DNA of 64,000 nt from Nonomuraea gerenzanensis (GTDB taxonomy: Bacteria > Actinomycetota > Actinomycetes > Streptosporangiales > Streptosporangiaceae), in assembly GCF_020215645.1 (NCBI RefSeq), contig NZ_CP084058.1, positions 3,844,001-3,908,000 of the forward strand, written 5' to 3'. The position numbers and the translations under genes are program-made. The first letter of the stretch is position 1. The number at the start of each line of letters is the position of its first letter. The notes under the pieces were generated by a model, which did no database searches, was not told where the DNA came from, and saw only the letters and a list, made by a program, of their open reading frames with translations. Below, one piece after another: positions 1-8,204 of this stretch.

Positions 1-808
1 CTGCAGCACGTTGGTACGCGGCGGGCGGGACGCCCACGATGCGCTTGAAGTGACGGTTCAGATGGGCCTGGTCGGTGAAGCCCACCTCGGCGGCCACCCG
101 CGCGGGCCGCACGCCGGCCTGCAGCAGGCGCCGCGCCTGCCGGACCCGCAGCGAGGTCAGGTACGCGTGCGGCGGCAGCCCCGTCGCGGCCTTGAACGCC
201 CGCAGCAGCGCGAACGGCCGCGCCCCCACCGCCGCCGCCAGGTCCTCCAGCGCGGGCGGGTCCACGAGGCTCTCGTGCAGCAGCTCCAGCGCCGCCCGCA
301 CCGTCCGCCTGCCCTCCGCCGGCGGCACCGTGGCGGGCCTCGGCGTGGCGTGGCGGGTCACCAGCCGCGCGAACAACATGCGGCTCAACGACGAGGCCGC
401 CAGCGCGTCGCCGCGCTCGGCCGCCTCGTGCGCCCGCGCCAGCAGCGCCGCCACCTGCTCGTCGCGCACCACCTGGCGCGGGAAGTACGGCGTGCCGCCC
501 GCCGCCCCCAGCTCCGCCGCGATCCCGCGCACCGCCTCGATCGAGGGATAGAGCATCCGGTACGCCCACCCGCCCGGCACCCCCGCCTGGCCCGTGTGCA
601 CGGCGTCGGGGTTGACCAGCACCAGCTCGCCCGCCGCCGCCCGGTGCAGCGTGCCCCGGTAGTCGAACTCCTCCACGCCCGAGACGATCAGGCCGATCGC
701 GTAGCCGTCGTGCGCGTGCCGGGAGAAGCGGTGGGTGACGTAGCGGGCCTTGAGCAGGTCGGTCTCCGGCACCGCCGGGTGCCGCCAGAAGCGCGCCTGC
801 TCCTTCAC
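1..808 (-). CDS. AraC-family transcriptional regulator with N-terminal cupin (C-terminus outside window)
   Basis: The leftward frame runs off the window edge without a stop; about 269 codons are visible. The N-terminal ~110 residues look like the AraC cupin-type sensing domain (HAHDGYAIG and GELVLVNPDAVH strings). The C-terminal part has the two helix-turn-helices of the AraC/XylS DNA-binding domain, including the usual signature around AEVGFTDQAHLNRHFKR. I chose the GTG at 808 because it overlaps the TGA of the upstream kinase gene in a GTGA junction, suggesting translational coupling to the two kinases. The ligand is unknown; this family often regulates amino-acid export or carbon-source genes. 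Only the last few residues are missing. Confidence 0.85.
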   Translation of the reverse strand, partial: MKEQARFWRHPAVPETDLLKARYVTHRFSRHAHDGYAIGLIVSGVEEFDYRGTLHRAAAGELVLVNPDAVHTGQAGVPGGWAYRMLYPSIEAVRGIAAELGAAGGTPYFPRQVVRDEQVAALLARAHEAAERGDALAASSLSRMLFARLVTRHATPRPATVPPAEGRRTVRAALELLHESLVDPPALEDLAAAVGARPFALLRAFKAATGLPPHAYLTSLRVRQARRLLQAGVRPARVAAEVGFTDQAHLNRHFKRIVGVPPAAYQRAA

Positions 809-2526
809 AGCGGGCGGAAGGTCTTGACGAAGGTGTCGAAGTAGTGGCGGTCCCTGGCCCAGCGGGAGTGCGGGGTCTCCCAGTACAGGGCGTACGGGCG
901 GCCGTCCTTCGTGTGGAAGCCGCGGTTGATCACGTGGATCGTCTGGCCGTCGCGGACCCGGGTGAACTCCCAGTCGGCGGCCTTGACGCCCAGGTAGCCG
1001 GTGGGGGTGATGCCGATCCGCTGGTAGCGCTGGAACTCGCCCTTGGCCTGGATCTCCTTCTCCAGGCCGCGCCAGTGGCGCTCGGGGTCGTCCCACGGGA
1101 TGTCGGGGACGGTCCACTCCACGATCATCATGCCGGGGGTGTCAGGGCCCTTGAAGGAGATGCTGTCCCTGCCCTGGGTCTTCGCCGGTTTCCAGCCTGC
1201 GGGCATGGCGATCTGGAAGCGGCCGAGGGCGCTCCTGTAGGAGCGCCAGCCTGCCGGGGGCGCTGTGCGGGTGGGGCGGGGCGTGGTCGTGGCCGGCTCA
1301 GGGCTCGGCCCAGCGGTCGGCCCAGTGGTCGGCCCAGTGGTCGGTGCGGTGGTCGGTTCAGTGGCCGGTGCGGTGGCCGGCTGGCTGGTCGGCTCGCCGG
1401 TGGGGGACGCGGCCGTCCAGCGGTCGGACAGCAGCACGCCGCCCGTGCCGAGCACCGCCACGGCGGCCACCGCGAGGGGGACGCCGATCCACACCGCCTT
1501 GCGCCGCCCGCGACCGGGCCTGCCCCGCTGCTCCGGCATGGTCGTGTACGGCGCGCCGCCGGGGTGGGTGCCGCCGCCGGACTGCTGCCAGGGCAGCGGC
1601 GGCGTGGCGGGCCCGCCGGTGGGCGGCGTGGCGACGGGGCCGGCGCCGGCAGGCTGGGCGGGCGCGCCGGTGACAGCGGCGTGCGGGGCGTGCGGGGCGT
1701 GCGGCACGGAGGGCGGGGCGGAGGGTGGGGCGGAGGCGGCCTCGTACAGGAGGGCGGCGGCCTCGGCGGCGGGCAGCCGCGCGCCGGGATCGCGGCGCAG
1801 CAGCCCCATGATCACGGGCTCCAGCACCCCGGCCCGCACCGGCGGCTCCGGCTCGTCACGCAGCACCGCCGCCACCGTCGCGGCCCACGAGTCGCGCTTG
1901 AACGGCGGCCGCCCCTCGACCGCCGCGTACAGCGTGGCGCCCAGCGACCACAGGTCCGACTCGGGCCGGGCCGGATCGCCGTTCAGCCGCTCGGGCGGCA
2001 TGTACGCGGGCGTGCCGACCAGGCCGCCGGTGGCCGTCAGCCCCGCCTCGGCCTCCATGGAGGCGATCCCGAAGTCGGTGAGCACCACCCGCCCGTCGTC
2101 GCCGAGCAGGACGTTCTCCGGCTTGACGTCACGATGCAGCACCCCGGTGGCGTGCGCGGCCCGCAGCGCGTCGAGCACCCGCCCGCCGATCACCGCGACC
2201 TGCGCGGGCCGCAGCGGCCCGCTCTCGCCGATCACCTGCGCCAGCGAGCGCGAGCGGACGAGCTGCATCACGATCCACGGCCGGCCGTCCTCCTCCACGA
2301 CGTCGTGGATGACGACCACCGACGGGTGGTCGAGCCGCCCGGCGGCCCTGGCCTCCCTGATGGTCCTGCGGTTGAGCTCGGCCCGCTTGGCCTCGCCGAC
2401 GCCCGTGTAGCGGACCTCCTTGATCGCCACCGTACGGTCGAGCAGCTCGTCGTAGGCGCGCCAGACGACGCCCATCCCACCCTCGCCGAGCGGTTCGATG
2501 AGGCGATAGCGATTGCTGACGTGCAC
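805..2526 (-). CDS. Membrane Ser/Thr protein kinase (PknB-like) with extracellular C-terminal domain, paralogue A
   Basis: 573 aa. An N-terminal cytoplasmic kinase domain (about residues 5-265) has the glycine loop LGEGGMGVVW, the ATP-binding lysine in VAIKEV, the catalytic loop HRDVKPENVLL and DFG. A Pro/Ala-rich juxtamembrane linker, one transmembrane helix (about 340-365) and a Thr/Pro-rich wall-spanning stalk follow. The stalk is encoded by seven 12-bp tandem repeats. The last ~140 residues form an extracellular domain (GW at its start, many Trp/Tyr) that is homologous to the same region of the neighbouring kinase; it is not a PASTA domain. GTG start 14 bp after the stop of kinase B, so the two are one operon. 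Its role as an envelope-sensing kinase is inferred from topology. Confidence 0.9.
   Translation of the reverse strand: MHVSNRYRLIEPLGEGGMGVVWRAYDELLDRTVAIKEVRYTGVGEAKRAELNRRTIREARAAGRLDHPSVVVIHDVVEEDGRPWIVMQLVRSRSLAQVIGESGPLRPAQVAVIGGRVLDALRAAHATGVLHRDVKPENVLLGDDGRVVLTDFGIASMEAEAGLTATGGLVGTPAYMPPERLNGDPARPESDLWSLGATLYAAVEGRPPFKRDSWAATVAAVLRDEPEPPVRAGVLEPVIMGLLRRDPGARLPAAEAAALLYEAASAPPSAPPSVPHAPHAPHAAVTGAPAQPAGAGPVATPPTGGPATPPLPWQQSGGGTHPGGAPYTTMPEQRGRPGRGRRKAVWIGVPLAVAAVAVLGTGGVLLSDRWTAASPTGEPTSQPATAPATEPTTAPTTGPTTGPTAGPSPEPATTTPRPTRTAPPAGWRSYRSALGRFQIAMPAGWKPAKTQGRDSISFKGPDTPGMMIVEWTVPDIPWDDPERHWRGLEKEIQAKGEFQRYQRIGITPTGYLGVKAADWEFTRVRDGQTIHVINRGFHTKDGRPYALYWETPHSRWARDRHYFDTFVKTFRPL
1309..1392. 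repeat. 12-bp tandem repeat, seven units, coding the kinase A stalk
   Basis: Seven consecutive units of the form cccagtggtcgg, with substitutions. On the minus strand they encode Pro-Thr-Thr-Gly-like tetrapeptides in the extracellular stalk. The period keeps the reading frame. Confidence 0.9.
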
Positions 2527-2540
2527 GCGGCGCAGCTTAC

Positions 2541-4472
2541 CTACTTGGGCGGCACGAACGTCGCGCAGAAGCCTTCGAAGAAGTCGTAGTCCTTCTTCCA
2601 GTGGCTGCTCAGCGTGTGCCAGTAGATGGCGTACGTCTTCCCGTTCTCGGCGACGAACCCCCGGTAGCGGATGCGGCTCTTACCGGTGTTGGTGGGCCAG
2701 TAGAAGTCCCAGTCGGCGGCGGCTTCGCGGTAGTCGACCTTCTCGATGCCGATCTTCTTGTAGCCGCCGTAGCGGTCCTTGAGGCTGGGCTCCAGCTTCT
2801 TCCAGCCCTTCAGCGGGTCCTTGCCCAGCTTGGGCATCTCCTCGACGCGCACGTGCGCGTTGGACGCGCCGCCGGGGCCCTTGAACTCCACGCCCCTGCT
2901 GCTGCGGACCCACTCGTCCCACCCCTTGGGCAGGCCGATCTTGAAGCCGAGCTTCTTGTCCGTGTAGTACTTCCACCCGGACGGCAGCGGATCCTTCTCG
3001 GCCTCCTCGGTCTTCTCCGGCGCGGAGGTGGGTGAGGCGCTCGGCGACTCCGTCGTCGGGGAGACCGAGGGCGAGGCCGACGGCGAGGCGGAGGCCGAGG
3101 GCGGGGAGGCGGACGTGCTCGGCGCGGCCTGGGTCGGGCTCGTCGTGACGGCCGCCGCGCGGGCGCCGGCGCGCTGCGCGGTCTCGTCGTCGGGGGCCGA
3201 GTTCAGGCCGAGGTAGCCGCCCACGACGGCCACCAGCAGGACCGCCACGGCCGCCGCGATGACGATCGTGGGCCGGCTCTGCTGGTCGGGCTTCCTGGCC
3301 GCGTCCATGGTGGACTCGGCGGGCGGCAGCGGCGGATCCACGGTCGGCGTCTGCGTGATGCGCGCGCCGGTCTCCGGCATGGCCTCCTGGGCGGAGGCGG
3401 CCAGGAGGTTCGGGTCGGTCGGGGTGTCGTCCTCGACCGGCTCGTACGGGCGCCTGGCCTTGGCGGGGCCCGGCCGCTTCGGCCTGGCCGGCGGCGCGGC
3501 GGGCGGGGCGGCGGGCGGCGCGGCGGATGGCACGGCGGGGCGCTTCGGCTCGGCCGGGGCCGGCACGTGCAGCTCCTGCGCGGCGGGGAACATCTTGGTG
3601 GGCGGCGCGACCGACGGCCCTGTCGAGCCGGTGTCAGGCTCGGCGGCGATCATGTGACGCAGGGCTCGGCGCAGCATGCGCTGCGTCTCCTCGTACGTCA
3701 GCCGCTGCACCGGCTCCTTGACCAGCAGCCCGTTGATCACGTCGGTGAGCGGGCCCGCGTGCGTGGCGGGGTCGGGCTCGTCGGTGAGCACGGCGTGCAT
3801 GGTGGCCAGCGCCATCCCGCGCTCGTGCGGGGAACGGCCCTCCACCGCCGTGTAGAGCGTGGCGCCCAGCGACCACAGGTCGGACTCGCGCCGCGCGGGC
3901 AGGCCCTTGAGCCGCTCGGGCGCGATGAACGCCGGCGTGCCCGCCAGGCCCGTCACGGTGAGCTGCGTCTCGGTCTCCAGCGTGGCGATGCCGAAGTCGG
4001 TGAGCACGACGCGGCCGTCGTCGGCCAGCAGCACGTTCTCGGGCTTGACGTCGCGGTGCAGCACGCCCGCCTCGTGGGCGCGGTGCAGCGCGTCCAGCAC
4101 GGCCAGGCCGATCTCGGCCACCCGCTTGGGCGGCAGCGGCCCGTCCTGCTTGATCACGGCGCCCAGCGACCGCGACGGCACGAGCTGCATGACGATCCAG
4201 GGACGATCGTCCTCCTCGATCACGTCGTGCACGACGATCACGTTGGGATGCTCGAACCTCGCCGCCGCCCTCGCCTCGCGCATCGTGCGCCGGTTCAGCA
4301 GCTGCACCTCCTCGCCCAGGGCGGCGGCGTACCTGACCTCCTTGACCGCGACCGTGCGGTCCAGGAGCTCGTCGTAGGCGCGCCAGACGATGCCCATCCC
4401 GCCCCTGCCGATGGGTTCCTGCAGCTGGTAGCGGCCGGCGATGCGGCGTCCGTCCTGCTTGCGATCCGACAT
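2541..4472 (-). CDS. Membrane Ser/Thr protein kinase (PknB-like), paralogue B
   Basis: 643 aa from the ATG at 4472, chosen because TGAGG lies 6 bases upstream; an in-frame GTG at 4514 would add 14 residues. Kinase domain at about residues 10-270 with GRGGMGIVW, VAVKEV, HRDVKPENVLL and DFG. An Ala/Pro-rich linker, one transmembrane helix (about 400-425), a Ser/Pro/Thr stalk and a ~150-residue extracellular domain follow. That domain matches the one in kinase A: GW near the start, a PKGW/PAGW string, YAIYW/YALYW and a terminal F-P. First gene of the leftward operon kinase B - kinase A - AraC. Probably a tandem duplication with diverged sensor domains; substrate and signal are unknown. Confidence 0.9.
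   Translation of the reverse strand: MSDRKQDGRRIAGRYQLQEPIGRGGMGIVWRAYDELLDRTVAVKEVRYAAALGEEVQLLNRRTMREARAAARFEHPNVIVVHDVIEEDDRPWIVMQLVPSRSLGAVIKQDGPLPPKRVAEIGLAVLDALHRAHEAGVLHRDVKPENVLLADDGRVVLTDFGIATLETETQLTVTGLAGTPAFIAPERLKGLPARRESDLWSLGATLYTAVEGRSPHERGMALATMHAVLTDEPDPATHAGPLTDVINGLLVKEPVQRLTYEETQRMLRRALRHMIAAEPDTGSTGPSVAPPTKMFPAAQELHVPAPAEPKRPAVPSAAPPAAPPAAPPARPKRPGPAKARRPYEPVEDDTPTDPNLLAASAQEAMPETGARITQTPTVDPPLPPAESTMDAARKPDQQSRPTIVIAAAVAVLLVAVVGGYLGLNSAPDDETAQRAGARAAAVTTSPTQAAPSTSASPPSASASPSASPSVSPTTESPSASPTSAPEKTEEAEKDPLPSGWKYYTDKKLGFKIGLPKGWDEWVRSSRGVEFKGPGGASNAHVRVEEMPKLGKDPLKGWKKLEPSLKDRYGGYKKIGIEKVDYREAAADWDFYWPTNTGKSRIRYRGFVAENGKTYAIYWHTLSSHWKKDYDFFEGFCATFVPPK
3490..3537. repeat. 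12-bp tandem repeat, four units, in kinase B linker
   Basis: Four units of the type ggcggcgcggcg encoding Ala-Pro-Pro-Ala repeats in the cytoplasmic linker of kinase B. The period is 12 bp, as in four other genes of this window. Confidence 0.8.
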
Positions 4473-4593
4473 CAACGGCCTCAAACCCTCCTCTAGGCCA
4501 AGAAATACTCTCACGGGCAGGGATCAACGGCGACTCGCCTGAAGGACAGTCCGCCATGTGAGAAGCGCCGCCCAGCAGGTGGAGGCGGGGGTG

Positions 4594-4599
4594 TAGGGT
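4594..4599 (+). promoter_or_regulatory. -10 element (TAGGGT) for a leaderless leader-peptide ORF
   Basis: TAGGGT lies 6 bases before the ATG at 4606, the distance expected if transcription starts at or next to that ATG. It fits the actinobacterial housekeeping -10 (TANNNT). No good -35 is visible, and there is no Shine-Dalgarno at a usable distance from the ATG. Confidence 0.5.
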
Positions 4600-4605
4600 T
4601 CAGAT

Positions 4606-4665
4606 ATGACTTGTCGTCGCTACGCGTTTACCGAGCCGGCTCCGGGAGAGCCGGTCGTGAGCTAA
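4606..4665 (+). CDS. Putative leader peptide (19 aa) of a transcription attenuator
   Basis: A 19-residue ORF starts MTCRRYAFTEPAPG and ends with TAA at 4663-4665. It probably lies at the very 5' end of a leaderless transcript. A 7-bp hairpin (4636-4654) lies inside the ORF, and a perfect 9-bp terminator hairpin with a T5 tail follows at 4692-4718, before the ATG of the chorismate-mutase fusion gene at 4761. This is the arrangement of ribosome-mediated attenuation. The early Arg-Arg-Tyr-Ala-Phe run would allow sensing of Tyr or Phe, end products of chorismate mutase; the Cys codon is an alternative sensor. There is no long run of a single regulatory codon, so the ligand is uncertain. Confidence 0.5.
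   Translation: MTCRRYAFTEPAPGEPVVS
4636..4654 (+). promoter_or_regulatory. Leader hairpin within the putative attenuator
   Basis: CCGGCTC pairs with GAGCCGG around a 5-base loop. The first arm plus one base (4636-4643) can alternatively pair, with one G-U pair, with GGAGTCGG at 4679-4686, just before the terminator stem. Mutually exclusive structures are therefore possible. Confidence 0.45.
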
Positions 4666-4691
4666 CCAGCGACCACCTGGAGTCGGCACGA

Positions 4692-4718
4692 GGCAGAGAC
4701 ACCCGTCTCTGCCTTTTT
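4692..4718 (+). terminator. Intrinsic terminator in the leader of the chorismate-mutase fusion gene
   Basis: Perfect 9-bp stem GGCAGAGAC / GTCTCTGCC with an ACCC loop, followed directly by TTTTT. It sits 42 bases upstream of the ATG at 4761 and downstream of the short ORF, so it would stop transcription before the structural gene. In so GC-rich a genome a canonical T-tract terminator in this position is unlikely to be accidental. Confidence 0.8.
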
Positions 4719-4760
4719 CGTTTTCGCCGGCTCCGGGGGCCGGCCGAGTGAGGAGTCGGG

Positions 4761-5612
4761 ATGTCATCGACCTTGCAACGGCACGCGGTCGCCGTGGGCG
4801 GCCTCCTCGTGGGCGCCGGGCCCGCCGTGGTGATCGGCGACCGGGTGAGCCTGCGCACCGATCCGCCTGCCAGGTTGCGGGCGGGCGTCACGCTGGCTGA
4901 GCCCGCCACGGCGGCCGATCTGCCGGCCATCGCCGAGCACGCGGCGGCCGTCGTGGTGGGGGCGTCGTGGACGCGCGACATCCCTCTCGTGCGGGCGGCG
5001 GCGGGGCTGGGGCTGCCGGTCGTGGTGGAGCGGCGGGCGTCGGCCTCCATGGAGGAGTGGCTGGGGCTGGCCGCCTACTGCGCGGGTGAGGGCGACGGGA
5101 GGGTGATCCTCTGTGAGGGGGGCGGCCGTCCCGATCTGGCGCTCGTGCGGGCCGCGCGGGCCGCGTCGGGGCGCCCGGCGCTGGTGGACGTCTCCGCCGA
5201 CCTCGGCCTGTCGGCCGCCGCCGTCGCGGCGGGCGCCGACGGCCTGATCATCGGCTCGGGCGCGGCGCAGGAGGCGGCGGCCGGGCGGCGGGTGGCCGAG
5301 GAGGCCGTCACCGTCGTGGGCGCGCTGCTGCGCGAGGAGACGCCCGCCACGCTGGCCGAGTGCAGGCAGGCGATCGACCGGGTGGACGCCGCCCTGGCCA
5401 CGCTGCTGGAGCGGCGCGCCGAGCTGGCGGGCGTCGTGCAGCGGCTCAAGCCCGTCGGCGGCTTCGCGGGCCGCGACCTGGGCAGGGAGCGCGACGTGGT
5501 GGCCCGGATGGCCGTGCGGGCGCCCGCACTGGGCGAGTCGCGGCTGTCGGCCATCATGAACGCCGTCATCGAGGCGGGGCTGCACCTGGCGGAGGAGCGT
5601 TCGGGTCGGTGA
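4761..5612 (+). CDS. Chorismate mutase (AroQ type) fused to a degenerate DAHP-synthase-like domain
   Basis: 283 aa; ATG with GAGGAG 8 bases upstream. The C-terminal ~80 residues (about 197-278) look like an AroQ chorismate mutase, with the family's Arg, Lys and Asp/Arg-Glu positions (CRQAIDRVD, VQRLK, GRDLGRERD). This enzyme converts chorismate to prephenate for Phe/Tyr. Residues ~40-170 align by motif with the second half of type I DAHP synthases (the KRGF, ILCERG and DPSHSGGR regions). The catalytic residues are gone: KRGF reads ERRA (90-93), ILCERG reads ILCEGG (116-121), DPSHS reads DVSAD (143-147), and the GPCSVE and KPR segments are absent. The first domain is probably regulatory or structural. 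The 3' end overlaps the convergent lipase gene by 47 bp. Confidence 0.7.
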   Translation: MSSTLQRHAVAVGGLLVGAGPAVVIGDRVSLRTDPPARLRAGVTLAEPATAADLPAIAEHAAAVVVGASWTRDIPLVRAAAGLGLPVVVERRASASMEEWLGLAAYCAGEGDGRVILCEGGGRPDLALVRAARAASGRPALVDVSADLGLSAAAVAAGADGLIIGSGAAQEAAAGRRVAEEAVTVVGALLREETPATLAECRQAIDRVDAALATLLERRAELAGVVQRLKPVGGFAGRDLGRERDVVARMAVRAPALGESRLSAIMNAVIEAGLHLAEERSGR

Positions 5613-6666
5613 GCAGGACGTTGTTCATCGGCCGGCCGGGGCCGGCGGCGATCTGCGCGGTGATCAGCTCGGCGAAGCGGCGGTACCCGTCGCCCGTCGG
5701 GTGGTAGCTGCGCGCGTTGACCCGCAGCTCTCCCATGTCCACGGCCAGCCCGTTCAGGAACGGGCGCGGCCGGCCCACCTCGTGCCCCGCGAACGCCTCG
5801 TAGGCGTCCACGTACTCGGCGCTCCCGGGCGCCCCGAACGCCACGATGGCCCGGTCGAACTCCGCCACCACCGACCCGACCGTGTCGTTGAGCCGCCGCG
5901 TCACGGCGTTCAGCCAGCGCTGGTCCGCCACGGTCAGGTTGTCGACGCTCTCCACCGGGTCCTTCGGGAACGGGCGCGGATAGCCGAGCACGATGACGCG
6001 GGCCGACGGCGCGCGCACGCGCAGCTCCCTGAGCACCTTGAGCATGCTCGTCCGCAGCTCCTCGATGCGCCGGTTCACCGCGGCGTCCTGGTCGACGCAG
6101 GCCGACGACCACGGGATCTTGACGATGCAGCCGGTCAGCACCTTGGTGAAGCCGGCGTCGTTGCCGCCGATGCTGAGCGTCACCAGGCTCGTCGCCGAGG
6201 TCACGCGGGTGATCTGGGGCCGGTGGCCGTACTGGCCCGACAGGAGCTGGCGGGTGGTGGCGCCGCTGCAGGCGTAGAACGCGGTGCCGCCGCCGAAGCG
6301 GTAGGTGCGGGCGACGAGCGGCACGTACGAGCCCTCCGAGCGGTGGCAGCGGTCGGCCCCGTCGTTGACCGGCGCCTGGCTCAGCTCCCAGACCCCCTCG
6401 CCGGAGGAGTAGGAGTCGCCGAGCGCCACGTACGCGCCGCGCTGCGCCACCTGGACGGCCGTCAGCCTGGTGATCCGGGGTAACTCGCCCCGCGGCGCGG
6501 CGCCGGTGGGGCAGCCCGCCTCCAGCACGGCGCAGGCCAGCCTGGGATACAGGCCCAGCGGCAGGCACGCCACGGCCAGCGCGACACCGATCGCGGCCGC
6601 GGCCGCCGTGCGGACGATCCTGCCTCTCGCGGCGTCCAGCGCGACCTCCCTGCCCGGCGACTCCAC
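5566..6666 (-). CDS. SGNH/GDSL-type lipase/esterase, membrane-anchored or secreted
   Basis: 366 aa from a GTG. An N-terminal hydrophobic segment (about 20-45) acts as a signal anchor. The hydrolase fold follows with the SGNH blocks: GDSYSSGEG (nucleophile Ser), GGNDAGF (oxyanion Gly/Asn) and YHPTGDGY near the C-terminus (catalytic His). The YSSGEG form is typical of actinobacterial SEST-like secreted lipases. Several Cys residues (for example CHRSEG, ACSGA) could form disulfides. No clear ribosome-binding site precedes the start, so the N-terminus is uncertain. Convergent with and overlapping the chorismate-mutase fusion gene. Confidence 0.85.
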   Translation of the reverse strand: MESPGREVALDAARGRIVRTAAAAAIGVALAVACLPLGLYPRLACAVLEAGCPTGAAPRGELPRITRLTAVQVAQRGAYVALGDSYSSGEGVWELSQAPVNDGADRCHRSEGSYVPLVARTYRFGGGTAFYACSGATTRQLLSGQYGHRPQITRVTSATSLVTLSIGGNDAGFTKVLTGCIVKIPWSSACVDQDAAVNRRIEELRTSMLKVLRELRVRAPSARVIVLGYPRPFPKDPVESVDNLTVADQRWLNAVTRRLNDTVGSVVAEFDRAIVAFGAPGSAEYVDAYEAFAGHEVGRPRPFLNGLAVDMGELRVNARSYHPTGDGYRRFAELITAQIAAGPGRPMNNVLLTDPNAPPPGAAPPR

Positions 6667-6738
6667 TGCTGCGCCATCGAGACTACCCAGCGACCCCGCC
6701 GCCGCGGGAGCGCCAGGCGGGGGGCTCGGACGGCGGCC

Positions 6739-8079
6739 TCAGGACGGGCGGCGGCGCCGGACCAGCCACCAGCCCAGGGCGATGGCGGCGACCAGCAGGG
6801 GGATCAGGTAGAACGCCACCCGCTGGTCCTCGTCGGCGAACGGCATCAGCAGCACCACCAGCGCCAGGAACGCCAGCGTGAGCCAGTTGGTGTACGGCGT
6901 GCCCGGCATCGGGAAGGCCGAGCGGTGGCCGGTGCGGCGCAGCCGGGTCTGGCAGTGCACCAGCACGCCCCACGTGGTGATCACGCCCAGCGAGGCGACG
7001 GCGGTGGCGATGTTGAAGGCGCGCTCCGGCAGGAAGTAGAACAGCGCCACCCCCGCCAGGAACATGCTCGCGGTGAACAGGATGCCGCCGATCGGCACGT
7101 GCCGGCCGCTGAGCGCGCCGGCGAAACGGGGGGCCTCCTGCTTCATGGCCATCGAGCGCAGGATGCGGCCCGTGGCGTACAGGCCGGAGTTGCAGGACGA
7201 GAGCGCGGCGGTGATCACCACGAGGTTCATGGCGTCGGCGGCCCACGGGACGCCGAGGCCGGAGAAGACCGTCACGAACGGGGAGGTGCCCGCGCGGTAG
7301 GCGGTCCACGGCAGGACCATGGCCAGCAGCGCCACCGAGCCGACGTAGAAGATCGCGATCCGCCAGACCACGCCGTTGATGGCCTTCGGCATGACCTCGT
7401 GCGGCCTGGCCGTCTCGCCCGCGGTGATGCCGACCAGCTCGATCGAGGCGTAGGCGAACACCACCGACTGCAGGCTCATCAGCACCAGCGGGAAGCCGGT
7501 CGGGAAGAACCCGCCGTGGCTGACCAGGTTGTGCGGGCCCGCCTCACCGACCGCGAGCACCACCAGCACCAGCCCCACGACCAGGAACACCGTGATGGCC
7601 ACGACCTTCAGCATGGCGAACCAGAACTCCAGCTCGCCGAACAGGCGCACCGACAGCAGGTTGACCGTCATCACGAAGCAGAGCGCGATCAGCGCCGTGA
7701 GCCACTGCGGGAAGGCCGGGGCCCAGTAGTGGATGTAGGCGGCGATCGCGGTCAGCTCGGCGACGCCGGTGGCGGCCCAGTTGATCCAGTACATCCAGCC
7801 GCTGGCGAAGGCCGCCCAGGGGCCGATGAACTCACCGGCGTACTCGACGAAGGAGCCCGAGACGGGCCGGTAGAGCACCAGCTCGCCGAGCGCCCGCATG
7901 ACGAAGAAGGCCGCCACCCCGGCGGCGGCGTAGGAGAGCACCAGGGCGGGCCCCGCGGCGGCCAGCCGGCCGCCGGCGCCCAGGAACAGGCCCACGCCGA
8001 TGGCCCCGCCGATGGCGATCATCTGGACCTGGCGGTTGCCCAGCGCGTGCGTGTATCCCTCTTCGGTCTGCGTGCGCAC
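6739..8079 (-). CDS. Amino-acid permease (APC superfamily)
   Basis: 446 aa, about 12 hydrophobic segments. The N-terminal GNRQVQMIAIGGAIGVGLFLGAG string is the APC/AAT-family signature of proton-coupled amino-acid importers (AnsP/GabP/CycA-like); substrate not assignable from sequence alone. I chose the GTG at 8079, which has GAGGAG 5-6 bases upstream, over an ATG at 8214 that would add 45 low-complexity residues. Divergent from dnaE1. Confidence 0.85.
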   Translation of the reverse strand: MRTQTEEGYTHALGNRQVQMIAIGGAIGVGLFLGAGGRLAAAGPALVLSYAAAGVAAFFVMRALGELVLYRPVSGSFVEYAGEFIGPWAAFASGWMYWINWAATGVAELTAIAAYIHYWAPAFPQWLTALIALCFVMTVNLLSVRLFGELEFWFAMLKVVAITVFLVVGLVLVVLAVGEAGPHNLVSHGGFFPTGFPLVLMSLQSVVFAYASIELVGITAGETARPHEVMPKAINGVVWRIAIFYVGSVALLAMVLPWTAYRAGTSPFVTVFSGLGVPWAADAMNLVVITAALSSCNSGLYATGRILRSMAMKQEAPRFAGALSGRHVPIGGILFTASMFLAGVALFYFLPERAFNIATAVASLGVITTWGVLVHCQTRLRRTGHRSAFPMPGTPYTNWLTLAFLALVVLLMPFADEDQRVAFYLIPLLVAAIALGWWLVRRRRPS

Positions 8080-8198
8080 CGTGACTCCTCGCTTACCCGG
8101 CGTGAGTCCGAGACTATCGGTGCTGCTGATCGCGCCGGCCCGCGGCGCGCCGGTCCGCGGGCCCGCCGGAGGGGCCCCGGGTTGTCGGCCGGGGCCAC

Positions 8199-8204
8199 TA
8201 GAGT
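8199..8204 (+). promoter_or_regulatory. Candidate -10 element for dnaE1
   Basis: TAGAGT about 40 bases upstream of the dnaE1 ATG. It fits the TANNNT -10 and would give a short 5' UTR containing GGGAGG. No convincing -35. Confidence 0.3.

Noticed and set aside
4557..4760. T-box riboswitch upstream of the chorismate-mutase fusion gene
   Set aside because: No T-box antiterminator consensus and no stem I features; the short ORF plus terminator better fits peptide-based attenuation.
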